Shown here piece after piece: positions 8,898 through 17,870 of a DNA stretch of 58,934 bases. The notes below the pieces were generated by a model. The model had not been told where the DNA came from. It saw only the letters and a program-made list of their open reading frames with translations, and searched no databases. The stretch lies in the NCBI GenBank assembly GCA_905176665.1, contig CAJINA010000065.1, positions 1-58,934 of the forward strand, written 5' to 3'. The DNA is from Olavius algarvensis Delta 4 endosymbiont (GTDB taxonomy: Bacteria > Desulfobacterota > Desulfobacteria > Desulfobacterales > CAJINA01). Position 1 is the stretch's first letter, and every line of letters begins with the position of its first letter. A program made the position numbers and the translations under genes.

Positions 8898-9789
8898 ACA
8901 ACATACCGATAACTGCTATATACACTTAGTTTGAAATATATTGTGATACGCTAAGAATATCCCGCGAAATCTGCCTATGTATCCCGGCGGTATCCCGCCC
9001 AACATTTTAGCCATTTGTAATTGTTATAAAATATGAGGTAGGCCGCGGGTTCGACGCTCGCCGACCCCACCATTTTTAGCTAAAATTACAGTTAGTTAAA
9101 TCTTTCATATCATTTGTTAAACAGAAAGCAAATCTCATATGCGATTTGCGTTTTCTATCTCATTGCACCATTCTGAAACTACTCGATTTCAGGCATCTGT
9201 GATATATCCTAATACTAATCTGTATTACAAAGAATTTCAGGTTTCATCCACACATCTAACAAATTTCCGAACAGGGTCCGCAGTCCATACCATAATATAG
9301 GTTAGTTTTAATATATTCTTGGATCTGTAATACGATATTTACAATACTCTAAGTGTTCTGATGGCCATATCGCATTGGCGCGGCAGGGACCCACTACAGA
9401 TGAATACCGTCGAGATTCGTAGTACCTTTTAAAAGCTTTTTGCTGAGCACCGCGCACCGTTCCATGGGGTAGACGTTTCCCAATTTAGCTCATTTGGGAA
9501 CAATAAGTCCAATCCGGCATATTGACATCATGCCGATTTCCAAGGCATATTGGTTTAGCTCGACCGTGCCCGTATTTAGGTTTATGTGTAAAGATTGGTA
9601 ATGCATGTTCGTATGAGCGCTCGACCGTAGGCAATTTGAACTGAAATGATACTGGGGATGCTCATTTAAGCCGCCGCCCTTCTGCTCTGATCAATCACAG
9701 TCATTAGCAGTCCCCCATTTTTCAAATTGCCGGATCTGAAAGGATCGAGAACGATCCAGCGCGTGTCATGGACACATGGAGAAATGCTC
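8898..9789. other. Long AT-rich intergenic region
   Basis: No gene is recognised in about 890 bases. It holds tRNA-like relic B (9045-9072), a small hairpin GCAAATC/GATTTGC at 9128-9149 and another TTCCCAA/TTGGGAA near 9476-9501. The base composition resembles the cyclase gene upstream rather than the kinase downstream. It is probably island DNA that has decayed. Confidence 0.4.
9045..9072 (+). other. tRNA-like 3'-end relic, possible attachment site B
   Basis: The T-arm GCGGG-TTCGACG-CTCGC (9045-9061, one G-T pair) is followed by exactly 7 acceptor-strand bases CGACCCC, discriminator A and CCA (9070-9072). This is the architecture of a tRNA or tmRNA 3' end. No matching GGGGTCG 5' strand or anticodon arm is found upstream, so it is a fragment. 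It lies 148 bases after the cyclase stop. Confidence 0.6.
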
Positions 9790-12700
9790 ATGGGGGATAC
9801 GACACACCATCCGGTATGGCAGCCCCGGGAAGCGTGGTTTTTGCTTGTTCTTCTGCTTTTAGGATTCATCGGGAACTACTTCAGCTTTCCGCTGTTCTTT
9901 GGTGTTGATTTTCTTTTCGGCAGTATCAGCAGCCTCATAATTCTTTCACTTTACGGTCCGGTCTGGGGCGTGGTGTCTGCCATTGCTGTCAGTAGCTACA
10001 CCTATACGCTATGGGGCCATCCATACGCGATCGTGATCTTCACCTTCGAGTTGGTTGCAGTGGGGATCTGCCTCCAAAAATCACGGCGTAGCCTGCTTCA
10101 GTGCGACGCGGCATTTTGGGTGTTTCTCGGCATCCCCGCTGTTTTCCTCTTTTATTTCCTGATCATGAAGATGGATTTCATTTCCACCACCGTGATCATG
10201 CTCAAGCAATGTGCTAATGGCATCTTCAACGCTCTCATTGCCAGCCTGCTAATCAACCTCTTGCCGGCGCTTCGCATGCGCAGGGTGATCGGTAAAGACA
10301 GAACCATACCGCTACGAGAAATCCTATTCAATCTCATGGTTGCGCTGGTGCTTTTTCCAGTGCTCGGGATCATGATTGTCGAAGGCAGAACAGCCATGAG
10401 CCGCATGGAACAGGGGGTCGCCGCCAATCTGAAAACCCTTTCAGCGGACGCGAGTCGCCATCTGGAAGCGTGGTTCGAGGAACGCCTGCATGCCGTGGAA
10501 GAGTTGGCTATCATGGCCGCTCAGGTGCCTTTGGCGGATACGGCAACCCTCCAAAGTTCGACGGAGATCGTTAAGCGAATGTTTCCGGACTTCCACAACA
10601 TGTATGTCGCCGATCACGGCGGGACCACAGTCGCCTTTTATCCGCCGGTCAATGAGAAGGGAGAATCGACGATCGGTCTCAATTTTTCAGACCGGGATTA
10701 CTATAAAAGACTGAAAGCGGAGCGGAATCCTATCCTTTCCGATGTGTTTTTGGGCCGCGGCGGGATTTTTTCACCTATCGTCACCCTGTCCGCCCCCATG
10801 ATCGTCGCAGATCAATTCAAAGGGTTTACCCTGGCGGCCCTCGACCTGACCCACATACGCTACCTGATCGATCAATACAGTCAGCAGGGCCGGTACCAAA
10901 TTACCCTTTGCGACCAAGACCAGTATATCATTGCCAGCAATGTGCCCGGAAGGGAGCCAATGCAGTACTTCGATCACCGCCAGACCGGCAACCTGAAATC
11001 CTATGGGTCCTCCTTTTTCGTCTGGTCCCCCGCCGCCCAGAACCTTCCGGCCATGACCCGTTTCAATAAGTCGCTTTATATCAACGAGGAACTGATATCC
11101 GACCATCTGCCCTGGAAAATAATTGTCGAATATCCGGTGGCCCGTCAACAGGAGGTCTTGTATTCTCTCTACAATCGCTATCTTTCCACAATTCTGATCT
11201 TCACCGCCGTCACGTTTCTGCTCACCGCCGTCATCAGCCCTTGGCTGGCTCGCCCCTTGACGCATCTATCCTCCTGGACCGAACGCATGCCGGATCCGGA
11301 GCGATTGATTTACACGGAAGAAGAGACCCTGCCGGAAAGTGCCGTGGCAGAGATAGACGCCCTGATGAGCAACTTCGCGGTCATGAAAAGCGTTCTTAAG
11401 TCCAATTTCCTGGAACTGGAAAAACGGAGCGAGGAAACCGAGCGCGTCAACGTCGAACTGAAGACAAAAATCAGGGAATTGGAGACCGCCCGCAAGGCCG
11501 TGCTCGAAAGCGAGGGCAAGGCCCTGTCGATGCTCAACGCCATCACGGAAACGCTGATGCTGGTCGACGAGGAGGGAACGGTATTGGCTGCCAACCCCAG
11601 TGCGGCAAAAAAACTGGAGCAGCCGGTCGCGAAATTGATTGGAAAGCGGTTGTTCGATCTTATTCCGGATGCTGCGATTTCACATGATATCTCGGAGGTT
11701 TTCGCGACCGGGACACCGCTGCGTAGGGAAATCGAGGTCCAGGAACGAATATCCGACACCCACTATTACCCGGGATTTGACAGCAGGGGTAAGGTTTTCC
11801 AAGTGGCGGTGTTTGTTCTGGACATCACCGACAAGCGGCGCCTGGAGGCACGCCTGCAACGCGCCGAAAAAATGGAGGCTCTCGGAACCCTCGCCGGCGG
11901 GGTGGCCCACGATCTGAACAACATTCTTTCAGGGATCGTCAGCTACCCCGATCTATTGCTGCTCGATCTCCCCGAAGACAGCACCCTCACGAAGCCGATT
12001 GAGACAATAAAAAAATCCGGGGAAAAGGCGGCGGCCATCGTTCAGGATTTACTGACCCTGTCCCGCAGAGGGGCGGCTGTAACCCAGGTGGTTGATCTGA
12101 ACGAAATCGTATCCGAGCAGTTGCAAAGCCCTGAGTTTAAGCTTCTGCGGACTCGTCACCCTCTCGTGCGTATTGAATCCGATTTGGATTTTAACCTTTT
12201 ACCGATCAAAGGTTCGGCCATCCACCTCTCGAAAACGGTGATGAACCTATTTTCCAACGCCGCCGAGTCTATGCCGGAAGGCGGGCTGCTCCGGGTATCA
12301 ACCCAAAATCGCTATATCGATCGACCGGTCGAAGGCTATGACGAAGTGGAGGAAGGAGACTACGTAGTCCTGACCGTTAGCGACCGGGGGGTCGGCATCC
12401 GGCCGGAAGACATGCGAAGAATTTTTGAGCCATTCTATAGCAAGAAAGTCATGGGTCTCAGCGGCACCGGTCTGGGAATGGCGGTGGTTTGGGGGACGGT
12501 AAAGGATCATCACGGGTACATCGACTTGCAGAGCACAGAGGGCAAAGGCTCCACCATCAGTGTCTATCTGCCGGCCACGCGACTGGAGTTGCCGGTGGTT
12601 CCTGATGGTAGGACCCTAGAAGATCTGATGGGCCGTGGTGAATCGATCCTGGTGGTCGATGATGTGGCAGAGCAGCGGGAGATCGCCTCGAGATTGCTGG

Positions 12701-12999
12701 ACCGATTGGGCTACGCGGTCACAACAGCCTCGAGCGGAGAGGAGGCCGTGGCAAAAGTCAAAAGAAATGCGCCTGATCTGGTTCTGCTCGATATGATCAT
12801 GGCCCCCGGCATGGATGGATTGTCCACCTATGAGGAGATCCTGACCTTTGCCCCGGCCCAAAAGGCCATCATTGTCAGTGGGTTTTCCGAAACCGATCGG
12901 GTAAGGCGGGCTCTCGAACTAGGTGCCGGGATGTATGTCAAAAAGCCTTATTCCATCGAGGCCATCGGGCATGCGGTTAAGGCCATTCTCACTTCATGA
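9790..12999 (+). CDS. Membrane-bound hybrid histidine kinase with receiver
   Basis: Predicted 1069-residue two-component sensor. The N-terminal 170 residues are several membrane segments of MASE1-like character. A Cache-like extracytoplasmic sensor follows (about 205-465), then a membrane segment, a HAMP/coiled region and a PAS-like domain (about 575-675). The HisKA box GTLAGGVAHDLNN has H707. The ATPase has NLFSNAAE, DRGVGI and GLSGTGLGMAV. The C-terminal receiver has phospho-acceptor D1001 (VLLDMIM) and KKPYS. The frame is open from a TTG at 9727, but the ATG at 9790 is preferred: GGAGA lies 7 bases upstream. There is no separate regulator gene beside it, so output is probably by phosphorelay. 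It lies in the relic-punctuated segment. Confidence 0.87.
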   Translation: MGDTTHHPVWQPREAWFLLVLLLLGFIGNYFSFPLFFGVDFLFGSISSLIILSLYGPVWGVVSAIAVSSYTYTLWGHPYAIVIFTFELVAVGICLQKSRRSLLQCDAAFWVFLGIPAVFLFYFLIMKMDFISTTVIMLKQCANGIFNALIASLLINLLPALRMRRVIGKDRTIPLREILFNLMVALVLFPVLGIMIVEGRTAMSRMEQGVAANLKTLSADASRHLEAWFEERLHAVEELAIMAAQVPLADTATLQSSTEIVKRMFPDFHNMYVADHGGTTVAFYPPVNEKGESTIGLNFSDRDYYKRLKAERNPILSDVFLGRGGIFSPIVTLSAPMIVADQFKGFTLAALDLTHIRYLIDQYSQQGRYQITLCDQDQYIIASNVPGREPMQYFDHRQTGNLKSYGSSFFVWSPAAQNLPAMTRFNKSLYINEELISDHLPWKIIVEYPVARQQEVLYSLYNRYLSTILIFTAVTFLLTAVISPWLARPLTHLSSWTERMPDPERLIYTEEETLPESAVAEIDALMSNFAVMKSVLKSNFLELEKRSEETERVNVELKTKIRELETARKAVLESEGKALSMLNAITETLMLVDEEGTVLAANPSAAKKLEQPVAKLIGKRLFDLIPDAAISHDISEVFATGTPLRREIEVQERISDTHYYPGFDSRGKVFQVAVFVLDITDKRRLEARLQRAEKMEALGTLAGGVAHDLNNILSGIVSYPDLLLLDLPEDSTLTKPIETIKKSGEKAAAIVQDLLTLSRRGAAVTQVVDLNEIVSEQLQSPEFKLLRTRHPLVRIESDLDFNLLPIKGSAIHLSKTVMNLFSNAAESMPEGGLLRVSTQNRYIDRPVEGYDEVEEGDYVVLTVSDRGVGIRPEDMRRIFEPFYSKKVMGLSGTGLGMAVVWGTVKDHHGYIDLQSTEGKGSTISVYLPATRLELPVVPDGRTLEDLMGRGESILVVDDVAEQREIASRLLDRLGYAVTTASSGEEAVAKVKRNAPDLVLLDMIMAPGMDGLSTYEEILTFAPAQKAIIVSGFSETDRVRRALELGAGMYVKKPYSIEAIGHAVKAILTS

Positions 13000-13013
13000 A
13001 TCAGATCAATACG

Positions 13014-13225
13014 TCCAGGTTTTTCACCGATCCCCTTTTTCGTGCGGCTGTTTTAGGGCAACTGGGGCACATGGCGGAAGCTCGTGCCGCATTGCCGGAA
13101 TTACTTAACCTTGTGCCTGATTTTTTAACAACTGGGCGAGAACGACCTCGTCGGATCGTTTTTTCGGAAGGCCATGAGAAGATCCTCTGGAACGGCCAGC
13201 CAAGGCGGGTTTAGCGGAGCGCTAA
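13014..13225 (+). pseudogene. Tail of a second cyclase-TPR gene, frameshifted
   Basis: The frame after the kinase stop reads TDPLFRAAVLGQLGHMAEAR, then PELLNLVPDF and RRIVFSEGHEKIL, the C-terminus usual for cyclase-TolB-TPR proteins. Near the end the frame shifts: the expected AKAGLAER ending (compare RKAGLPE in the intact gene at 7.1 kb) appears in another frame, closing at TAA 13223-13225. The cyclase and TolB parts are missing. The piece begins right after the kinase stop, so the kinase gene or its carrier probably replaced the rest. Confidence 0.6.
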
Positions 13226-13907
13226 GAGCCCGTAGCCTATTCCACAGACAAACTAATCGGAAAATAATTGGTTCACTATATTCAGCAATCATTCGGTAAA
13301 TTGCTGCAAACCCTAGTAGCTGTGAGGGCCGCCACAAGTTCGACTCCCGCCGCCGCCACCAAGGTTTCAATTGCTTATGAGTTAGATCTGTACTGTGGAT
13401 GCACTTTTCGCTGCTTCCATGATCTTTCACTGATTCTGGGGAACCTTGATTAGCCAGTCACGCCACTCGAGTTTTTCTTCATTAAGACACAATTCAGCGG
13501 CCACTCATATTAAATTTGCCACAGTTTTTGACCAGGGGTCTTCACCCATTTCGGTAAGACCTTCTGAACGCGGCTTTTCTCTATTCTGGCGCACAGTTTA
13601 GGTTGTCATACAGGCGCCCGACACACCATTGACCGCAATATGGTAATATGCAGCATCTCGCAACCCCAGCGCTAAAATTTAGCGCCAGATAGTGAGCAAA
13701 AAAAAATAGGAAGGACCCAAGAGCCAACATCACCATTTAGATTCGATACTAATGGGTATAGCGGTACCTGCGGAGGATTGATTGTATCAAGGAATTTTGC
13801 TATTGATAATATATTAGTATTAAAAGGGAAATCGGTTTTGTAATGTGAATTGATTAAAGTTCATTGAAAAAAACGATTACCTTTCACGCTGACAATTCTA
13901 CGAGGGA
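13226..13907. other. Intergenic region with relic C and a 17-base palindrome
   Basis: No real gene is seen. The region holds tmRNA-like relic C (13334-13361). It also holds the perfect palindrome GCGCTAAAATTTAGCGC at 13669-13685 (8-bp arms), about 220 bases before the CHASE gene, which could be an operator. A minus-strand frame across relic C that reads WWRRRESN is the familiar false ORF made by tRNA ends. Confidence 0.45.
13334..13361 (+). other. tmRNA-like 3'-end relic, possible attachment site C
   Basis: TTCGACTCCCGC (13339-13350) is the loop and 3' stem of a T-arm. It is followed by 7 acceptor bases CGCCGCC, discriminator A and CCA (13359-13361), very close to a tmRNA or tRNA end. The 5' side of the T stem (ACAAG) no longer pairs, so it is degraded. 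It lies about 110 bases after the cyclase tail, as relic B follows the intact cyclase. Confidence 0.6.
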
Positions 13908-15308
13908 ATGATGAATAAGACCGTTGACTCAATTCATCATCTTACAATTCCGGTGAGACGCTATCTCCCCATCCTATCTACGCTTGTATTAGGCATCGTT
14001 GTATCAGGTGTCATGAGTTTTCTCGTATATCAATGGGAAGAAACTCATCAGCGCATGGAATTTGAATCCCGGGTAAGAGCGTATGCGAATGCTGTGGAGA
14101 ACACCCTTAGTGAGTATGTGGGGGCCCTCCTGTTCCTGGGCGATTATTTTAATACTACCGGGCCTGTGGCCCGCCAGCAGTTCAACGCCTTAGCAGCAAG
14201 CGTGCTGCCCCGTTACCCCGGAATACAAGCTCTTGGTTGGGATCCTCTGGTAATTGACGCTGAACGCACCGCTTATGAAACTGCAGCCCGGAAAGAAGGC
14301 TTCCCCGATTTCCAATTCACCGAACGCTCAGAAACAAATGAGTTGGTCCGGGCTGCGCGCCGCAAGGAGTATGTCATTGTATATTTCATATACCCCCTGG
14401 AAGGCAATCTGCCTGCATTCGGTTTTGACATCGCTTCAAACAGCACGCGGCTAAAGGCAATCGATAAAGCATTCAGGACGGGGAAATTGTCAGTCACCGG
14501 GAGGATTACTTTGGTTCAGGAATCCGGCAGCCAGTTTGGCGTTCTCCTTCTCCTGCCCATCTATCGTCCAGGCGCACCTTTGAGTAGTCCGGAAGAACGA
14601 CAGGCCAGCCGCAGCGGGTTTGTTGTAGAAGTCCTCCGCATAGGACAGGCCGTGGAAGCAGCCCTGAAAGGTTTTTCCGATGACGAAATTTCAATGGCGC
14701 TTTACGATATGTCCGCTGAAAAAGGAAATCGTCTACTCTATCGCCGGTCAACACGGATGTCAAAAACGCCAAAGATGCAAATACCGCCTGCAGACATTGA
14801 AAAAGGCCTCTACTGGAGTAGAACTTTCCCGGTAGCGGAACGCCAATGGAAAGTTATATTCAACCCGTCAGAATTCTTTAATCGATCTCGACAGAAATGG
14901 CAGGCACGGATTGTCTTGCTTGGATCGCTGCTATTAACGACGCTTTTGGCAATTAATATGCGTAGAAAGCTTTTACACACTGTGGAGATTGAACAAAGGA
15001 TAAAAACGCAGGCTCAAACAAACCAACAATTGGAGAGCGAAATTATAGTGCGCACTGCCGCGGAGGCGGAACGTGATAAAACCATTTTCGATCTTCGACA
15101 GGCATTAAACGAGGTGAATACACTAAGAGGCATACTTCCCATTTGTTCATTTTGTAAGAAAGTCAGAGATGATCAAGGATACTGGGAGCAGGTTGATGTT
15201 TATATTCGCAAGCACTCACGCGCTGATTTCAGTCACAGCATTTGTCCTGAATGTGTAAAAGATCATTATCCAGGCATTTACGAAAAGCCTAAACCTGGTA
15301 AAGAATAA
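13908..15308 (+). CDS. CHASE-domain membrane sensor with CxxC tail and no kinase
   Basis: Predicted 466-residue inner-membrane protein. Membrane segments at about 18-40 and 340-358 enclose a periplasmic CHASE domain (SVLPRYPGIQALGWDPLV, ARKEGFPDFQFTE, VIVYFIYPLEGN, FDIASNSTR). After the second segment comes a coiled region (about 360-405), then LRGILPICSFCKKVRDDQGY...SICPECVKDHYP. That tail is often found at the end of sensor proteins in Desulfobacterota and has four cysteines (C413, C416 and the CPEC pair) able to bind a metal. No kinase, cyclase or GGDEF domain is present, so the output is unknown; it may act on a partner. TGATGAATAAG gives two adjacent ATGs; the first has GAGGGA upstream. 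Confidence 0.82.
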   Translation: MMNKTVDSIHHLTIPVRRYLPILSTLVLGIVVSGVMSFLVYQWEETHQRMEFESRVRAYANAVENTLSEYVGALLFLGDYFNTTGPVARQQFNALAASVLPRYPGIQALGWDPLVIDAERTAYETAARKEGFPDFQFTERSETNELVRAARRKEYVIVYFIYPLEGNLPAFGFDIASNSTRLKAIDKAFRTGKLSVTGRITLVQESGSQFGVLLLLPIYRPGAPLSSPEERQASRSGFVVEVLRIGQAVEAALKGFSDDEISMALYDMSAEKGNRLLYRRSTRMSKTPKMQIPPADIEKGLYWSRTFPVAERQWKVIFNPSEFFNRSRQKWQARIVLLGSLLLTTLLAINMRRKLLHTVEIEQRIKTQAQTNQQLESEIIVRTAAEAERDKTIFDLRQALNEVNTLRGILPICSFCKKVRDDQGYWEQVDVYIRKHSRADFSHSICPECVKDHYPGIYEKPKPGKE

Positions 15309-15331
15309 AGTTGCTTACTACTTGCCAAATG

Positions 15332-15360
15332 GCGGGGGCGACTCCCGCTGCTGCCCACAA
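15332..15360 (+). other. tmRNA-like 3'-end relic, possible attachment site D
   Basis: GCGGG-GGCGACT-CCCGC at 15332-15348 is a T-arm with an intact 5-bp stem and the loop changed from TTCGACT to GGCGACT. It is followed by TGCTGCC and CACA, a weakened acceptor end. It lies 24 bases after the CHASE gene. It is the least certain of the four relics. Confidence 0.4.
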
Positions 15361-15438
15361 AATATTCAACCAAGATCATTTGATAGAAAATTATCAAGCT
15401 TTATAAAGCCCCAAGCCGGGGACACACGGAAGTGTCTA

Positions 15439-15756
15439 TTATTCTTCCCTGTAATGAGCTTTGCTTTTAGGTGGAAGCTCACCATAGAGATAAAAAACAC
15501 GAAAGCCGTTGAAGGTCTCGGTCTTGAAAGGGTCGGTCGTCTCTAATTCCTTACGGGCCACATAGGCGTGTATGATCCATTCCCCACCATGAAACAGCGC
15601 ATAAGATGTAGCCACAACATCAGGATTCATTGACATAAGGTCAAGTCCCGCAGCCTCAACAATAGAAGCGCCTTCACCCTGGTATGCATTCCAGCGCCGC
15701 GACTCTTCTATCTGTTGTTCATCCATCAGTGCTGTCCATTCTTCGTATGTAATCAT
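15439..15756 (-). CDS. Hypothetical protein
   Basis: Predicted 105-residue soluble protein, not recognised. It is acidic overall, begins MITYEEWTALMDEQQ and has a YALFHGGEWIIHAYVARK strand region and a FNGFRVFYLYGELP end. No cysteine or motif stands out. AGAGAGAAGAAA precedes the ATG, which supports translation. It faces the CHASE gene tail-to-tail across relic D, and its 5' side is the palindromic repeat at 15.9 kb. It may be cargo of the accessory segment. Confidence 0.55.
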   Translation of the reverse strand: MITYEEWTALMDEQQIEESRRWNAYQGEGASIVEAAGLDLMSMNPDVVATSYALFHGGEWIIHAYVARKELETTDPFKTETFNGFRVFYLYGELPPKSKAHYREE

Positions 15757-15880
15757 TTTCTTCTCTCTTGAGATAAGGTGGGCAGGCCATACCTACAAGA
15801 TAGTGCTAAATGGAATTTTGTAACAGCTAATTTTTGGAAGCGGTTTTAGAGTGTTCAATTGGGCCTTTGGCATATATCTA

Positions 15881-16015
15881 AAAGCTATCTCAAAATTGAA
15901 TTTTGGCCCAAGGGCAATGCCGCCACAATTTCTTAACCGGAGGAATACGCCAAGTATTTCGAGAATTAAGAAATTGCGCCCAACGCAAAGATTGGGCCAA
16001 AAGGCTGTTTTGCGA
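15881..16015 (-). repeat. Dispersed palindromic element, copy 1
   Basis: About 135 bp. It contains the family blocks TTTTGGCCC, ACCGGAGGAATAC, AGTATTTCGAG, GCCCAAC and ATTGGGCCAAAA. The central hairpin is AATAC/GTATT. The outer ends (CTATCTCAAAA / GTTTTGCGATA) are partly decayed. Unlike most copies it is not at a gene's 3' end. The remaining DNA to 16336 shows nothing recognisable apart from the start region of the TolC-type gene. Confidence 0.65.
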
Positions 16016-16336
16016 TAACGGATATCAAATGCCCAATGGCCGTCAGTGGGCTTCCATGGGTATTGAAACCCAGTCCACGTTCGAGCACATTACCGGCGCA
16101 TGAAAAGGTGATTGTGAAACGCTCCAAGTGAGTTAATAAGCCTGGCCATAGGGAGTGCTTTGCCCGGCATACCGATAACCATGCAACCAAAACGAATATG
16201 GTATCGCCAAGAAACAACCTAATAACCTGAATCTGCATGAATATTGACAACCGAAGGGCTTTATCATAGTTAAAATAAGTCCATTTTGTAAAATCGACTT
16301 AAGTCCGCTCCCATCAACCTGGTTACAGGAAGCTCA

Positions 16337-17863
16337 TTGAAAGATTTTGAACCAGCCAAGACTGGGTACCAGGCGGCACTGGCAGGCTGCCTTTTTTTGC
16401 TTATGGGGTCGATTTTGCCTGGTACCTGGGCAGCCCAAAAAGATCCGACCGAATTGCCCCGGACAGAGATCCACATGCCCCTGGCCGAAGCCATCGTTCT
16501 GGGCCTGCGCCACAATCGCTCGGTGAAGAGCGCCTACCTGGAACGGGTGACCCAGAAATGGGACCTCAAGGTGGCCGAGGACCTGTTCAATCCTGACGTG
16601 GAGCTGGATGCGGGCATCGGCACCTCCGGGACCGGTACACGCAACGGTTCGGATACCCGCTCCCAGGCCAACCGGCTCGACACCGCCTTGTCGGTGGACA
16701 AGCGCTTGCGCACCGGCGGCAGCTTCAATTTCACCTGGAACGAAGCGGTCGACGAGGGCCGGACCTTCAGTACTACCACTTCCCGCCAGAGCGTCAGTTC
16801 CTGGCAGGTTTCCTTTTCCCAGCCGTTGCTAAAAGGCGCCGGCACCGCGGTCGCCACGGCACCGCTGGAAAGCGCCAGAATCCAGGAGAAGGTCAATATC
16901 CTCTCCTTGAAATCGACGCTCATAGGCACGGTCAACGAGGTGATCTCCGCCTACCGCGTCTTTCTACAGGCGCAGCGGCAGGTTGAAATCAACCGGGCGT
17001 CGCTGGAGCGGTCCAAGGCATCCATGGAAACCAACCGGTTGCTCATCGAGACGGGGCGCATGGCCGCCGTGGAAATCATCCAGACTCGGGCGGACATCGC
17101 CAACAACGAGTTTTCCTACCAGTCGGCCCTCAACTCGCTGGAAAGCGCACGCCTGAACCTGCTCAAGATCCTGGCTCTGGACCGGCACAAGTACGCCGGC
17201 ATCGCTCCGGTGGCAGAGGCCGAGGTCGAAATGATCCGGCCGACCTTCAAGCGCAGTCTTGAGATCGCCTTTGCCAACCGGCCGGACTATCTTCAGGCCC
17301 GGCTCGACAAGGCGTTGAGCGAACAAGAAGTCATGCTGGCCAAAAACAACATGTACTGGGACCTGTCGTTGGATTCCTCCTATGCCTACAGCCACACCGA
17401 AGACCAGCTGAACAGCATCCGCCCCCGCAACGAAGCCTGGCAGGCTGGACTTAAACTCAACGTCCCGGTTTACGGGGACCTGAGCCGCCCGCAGCGTCTG
17501 TCGAACGCCCGCATAACCGATAAAAAGGCCCAACTCGGCCTCGACGAGCTCACGGCCAACATCGAAATTGAGATCCAGGATCTGATCCGCGATGTGGAAT
17601 CCCGCGCCAAGCAGCTCGACCTGGCCCGGCTGGCCCTGGAGCTGGCCGAGAAAAAGCTCGAAATCGAGCAGGAAAAACTCCGGGCCGGCCGTTCCAGCAA
17701 CTTCCAGGTCGTCTCCTTTCAAAACGACCTGGTCAATACCCAGAATGCCGAATCCGACGCGGCCATCGCCTATCGAAATTCGCTGACGGCCCTGGACCAG
17801 GCTCTGGGAACCACCCTGGACACCTGGGAAATTGAGTTTCGATCGGAACGAGAGGTGAAATAA
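16337..17863 (+). CDS. TolC-family outer membrane channel
   Basis: Predicted 508-residue outer membrane efflux protein. It has a signal peptide (about 1-35, ending TWAA), then the repeated long helices and strand pairs of the OEP family: PLAEAIVLGLRHNRSVK opens the first repeat and RSLEIAFANRPDYLQAR the second. The closing helix is AIAYRNSLTALDQALGTTLD. The start is TTG with AGGA 6 bases upstream. It is the first gene of a close-packed operon (7 bases to the adaptor gene). It should form the exit duct of a tripartite exporter with the next three genes. Confidence 0.87.
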   Translation: MKDFEPAKTGYQAALAGCLFLLMGSILPGTWAAQKDPTELPRTEIHMPLAEAIVLGLRHNRSVKSAYLERVTQKWDLKVAEDLFNPDVELDAGIGTSGTGTRNGSDTRSQANRLDTALSVDKRLRTGGSFNFTWNEAVDEGRTFSTTTSRQSVSSWQVSFSQPLLKGAGTAVATAPLESARIQEKVNILSLKSTLIGTVNEVISAYRVFLQAQRQVEINRASLERSKASMETNRLLIETGRMAAVEIIQTRADIANNEFSYQSALNSLESARLNLLKILALDRHKYAGIAPVAEAEVEMIRPTFKRSLEIAFANRPDYLQARLDKALSEQEVMLAKNNMYWDLSLDSSYAYSHTEDQLNSIRPRNEAWQAGLKLNVPVYGDLSRPQRLSNARITDKKAQLGLDELTANIEIEIQDLIRDVESRAKQLDLARLALELAEKKLEIEQEKLRAGRSSNFQVVSFQNDLVNTQNAESDAAIAYRNSLTALDQALGTTLDTWEIEFRSEREVK

Positions 17864-17870
17864 GGATACA

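Noticed and set aside
9000..9072. Possible complete tRNA ending CCA at 9072
   Set aside because: T-arm and acceptor 3' strand are fine, but there is no 5' acceptor strand (GGGGTCG), D-arm or anticodon arm in the 60-80 bases upstream.
13125..13430. Minus-strand frame reading WWRRRESN across relic C
   Set aside because: This is the familiar false protein made by translating a tRNA/tmRNA 3' end on the opposite strand; no ribosome site or other protein character.
15966..16250. 94-codon minus-strand frame with hydrophobic start
   Set aside because: It ends inside palindromic element copy 1 and has no ribosome site; could be a decayed gene but unsupported.
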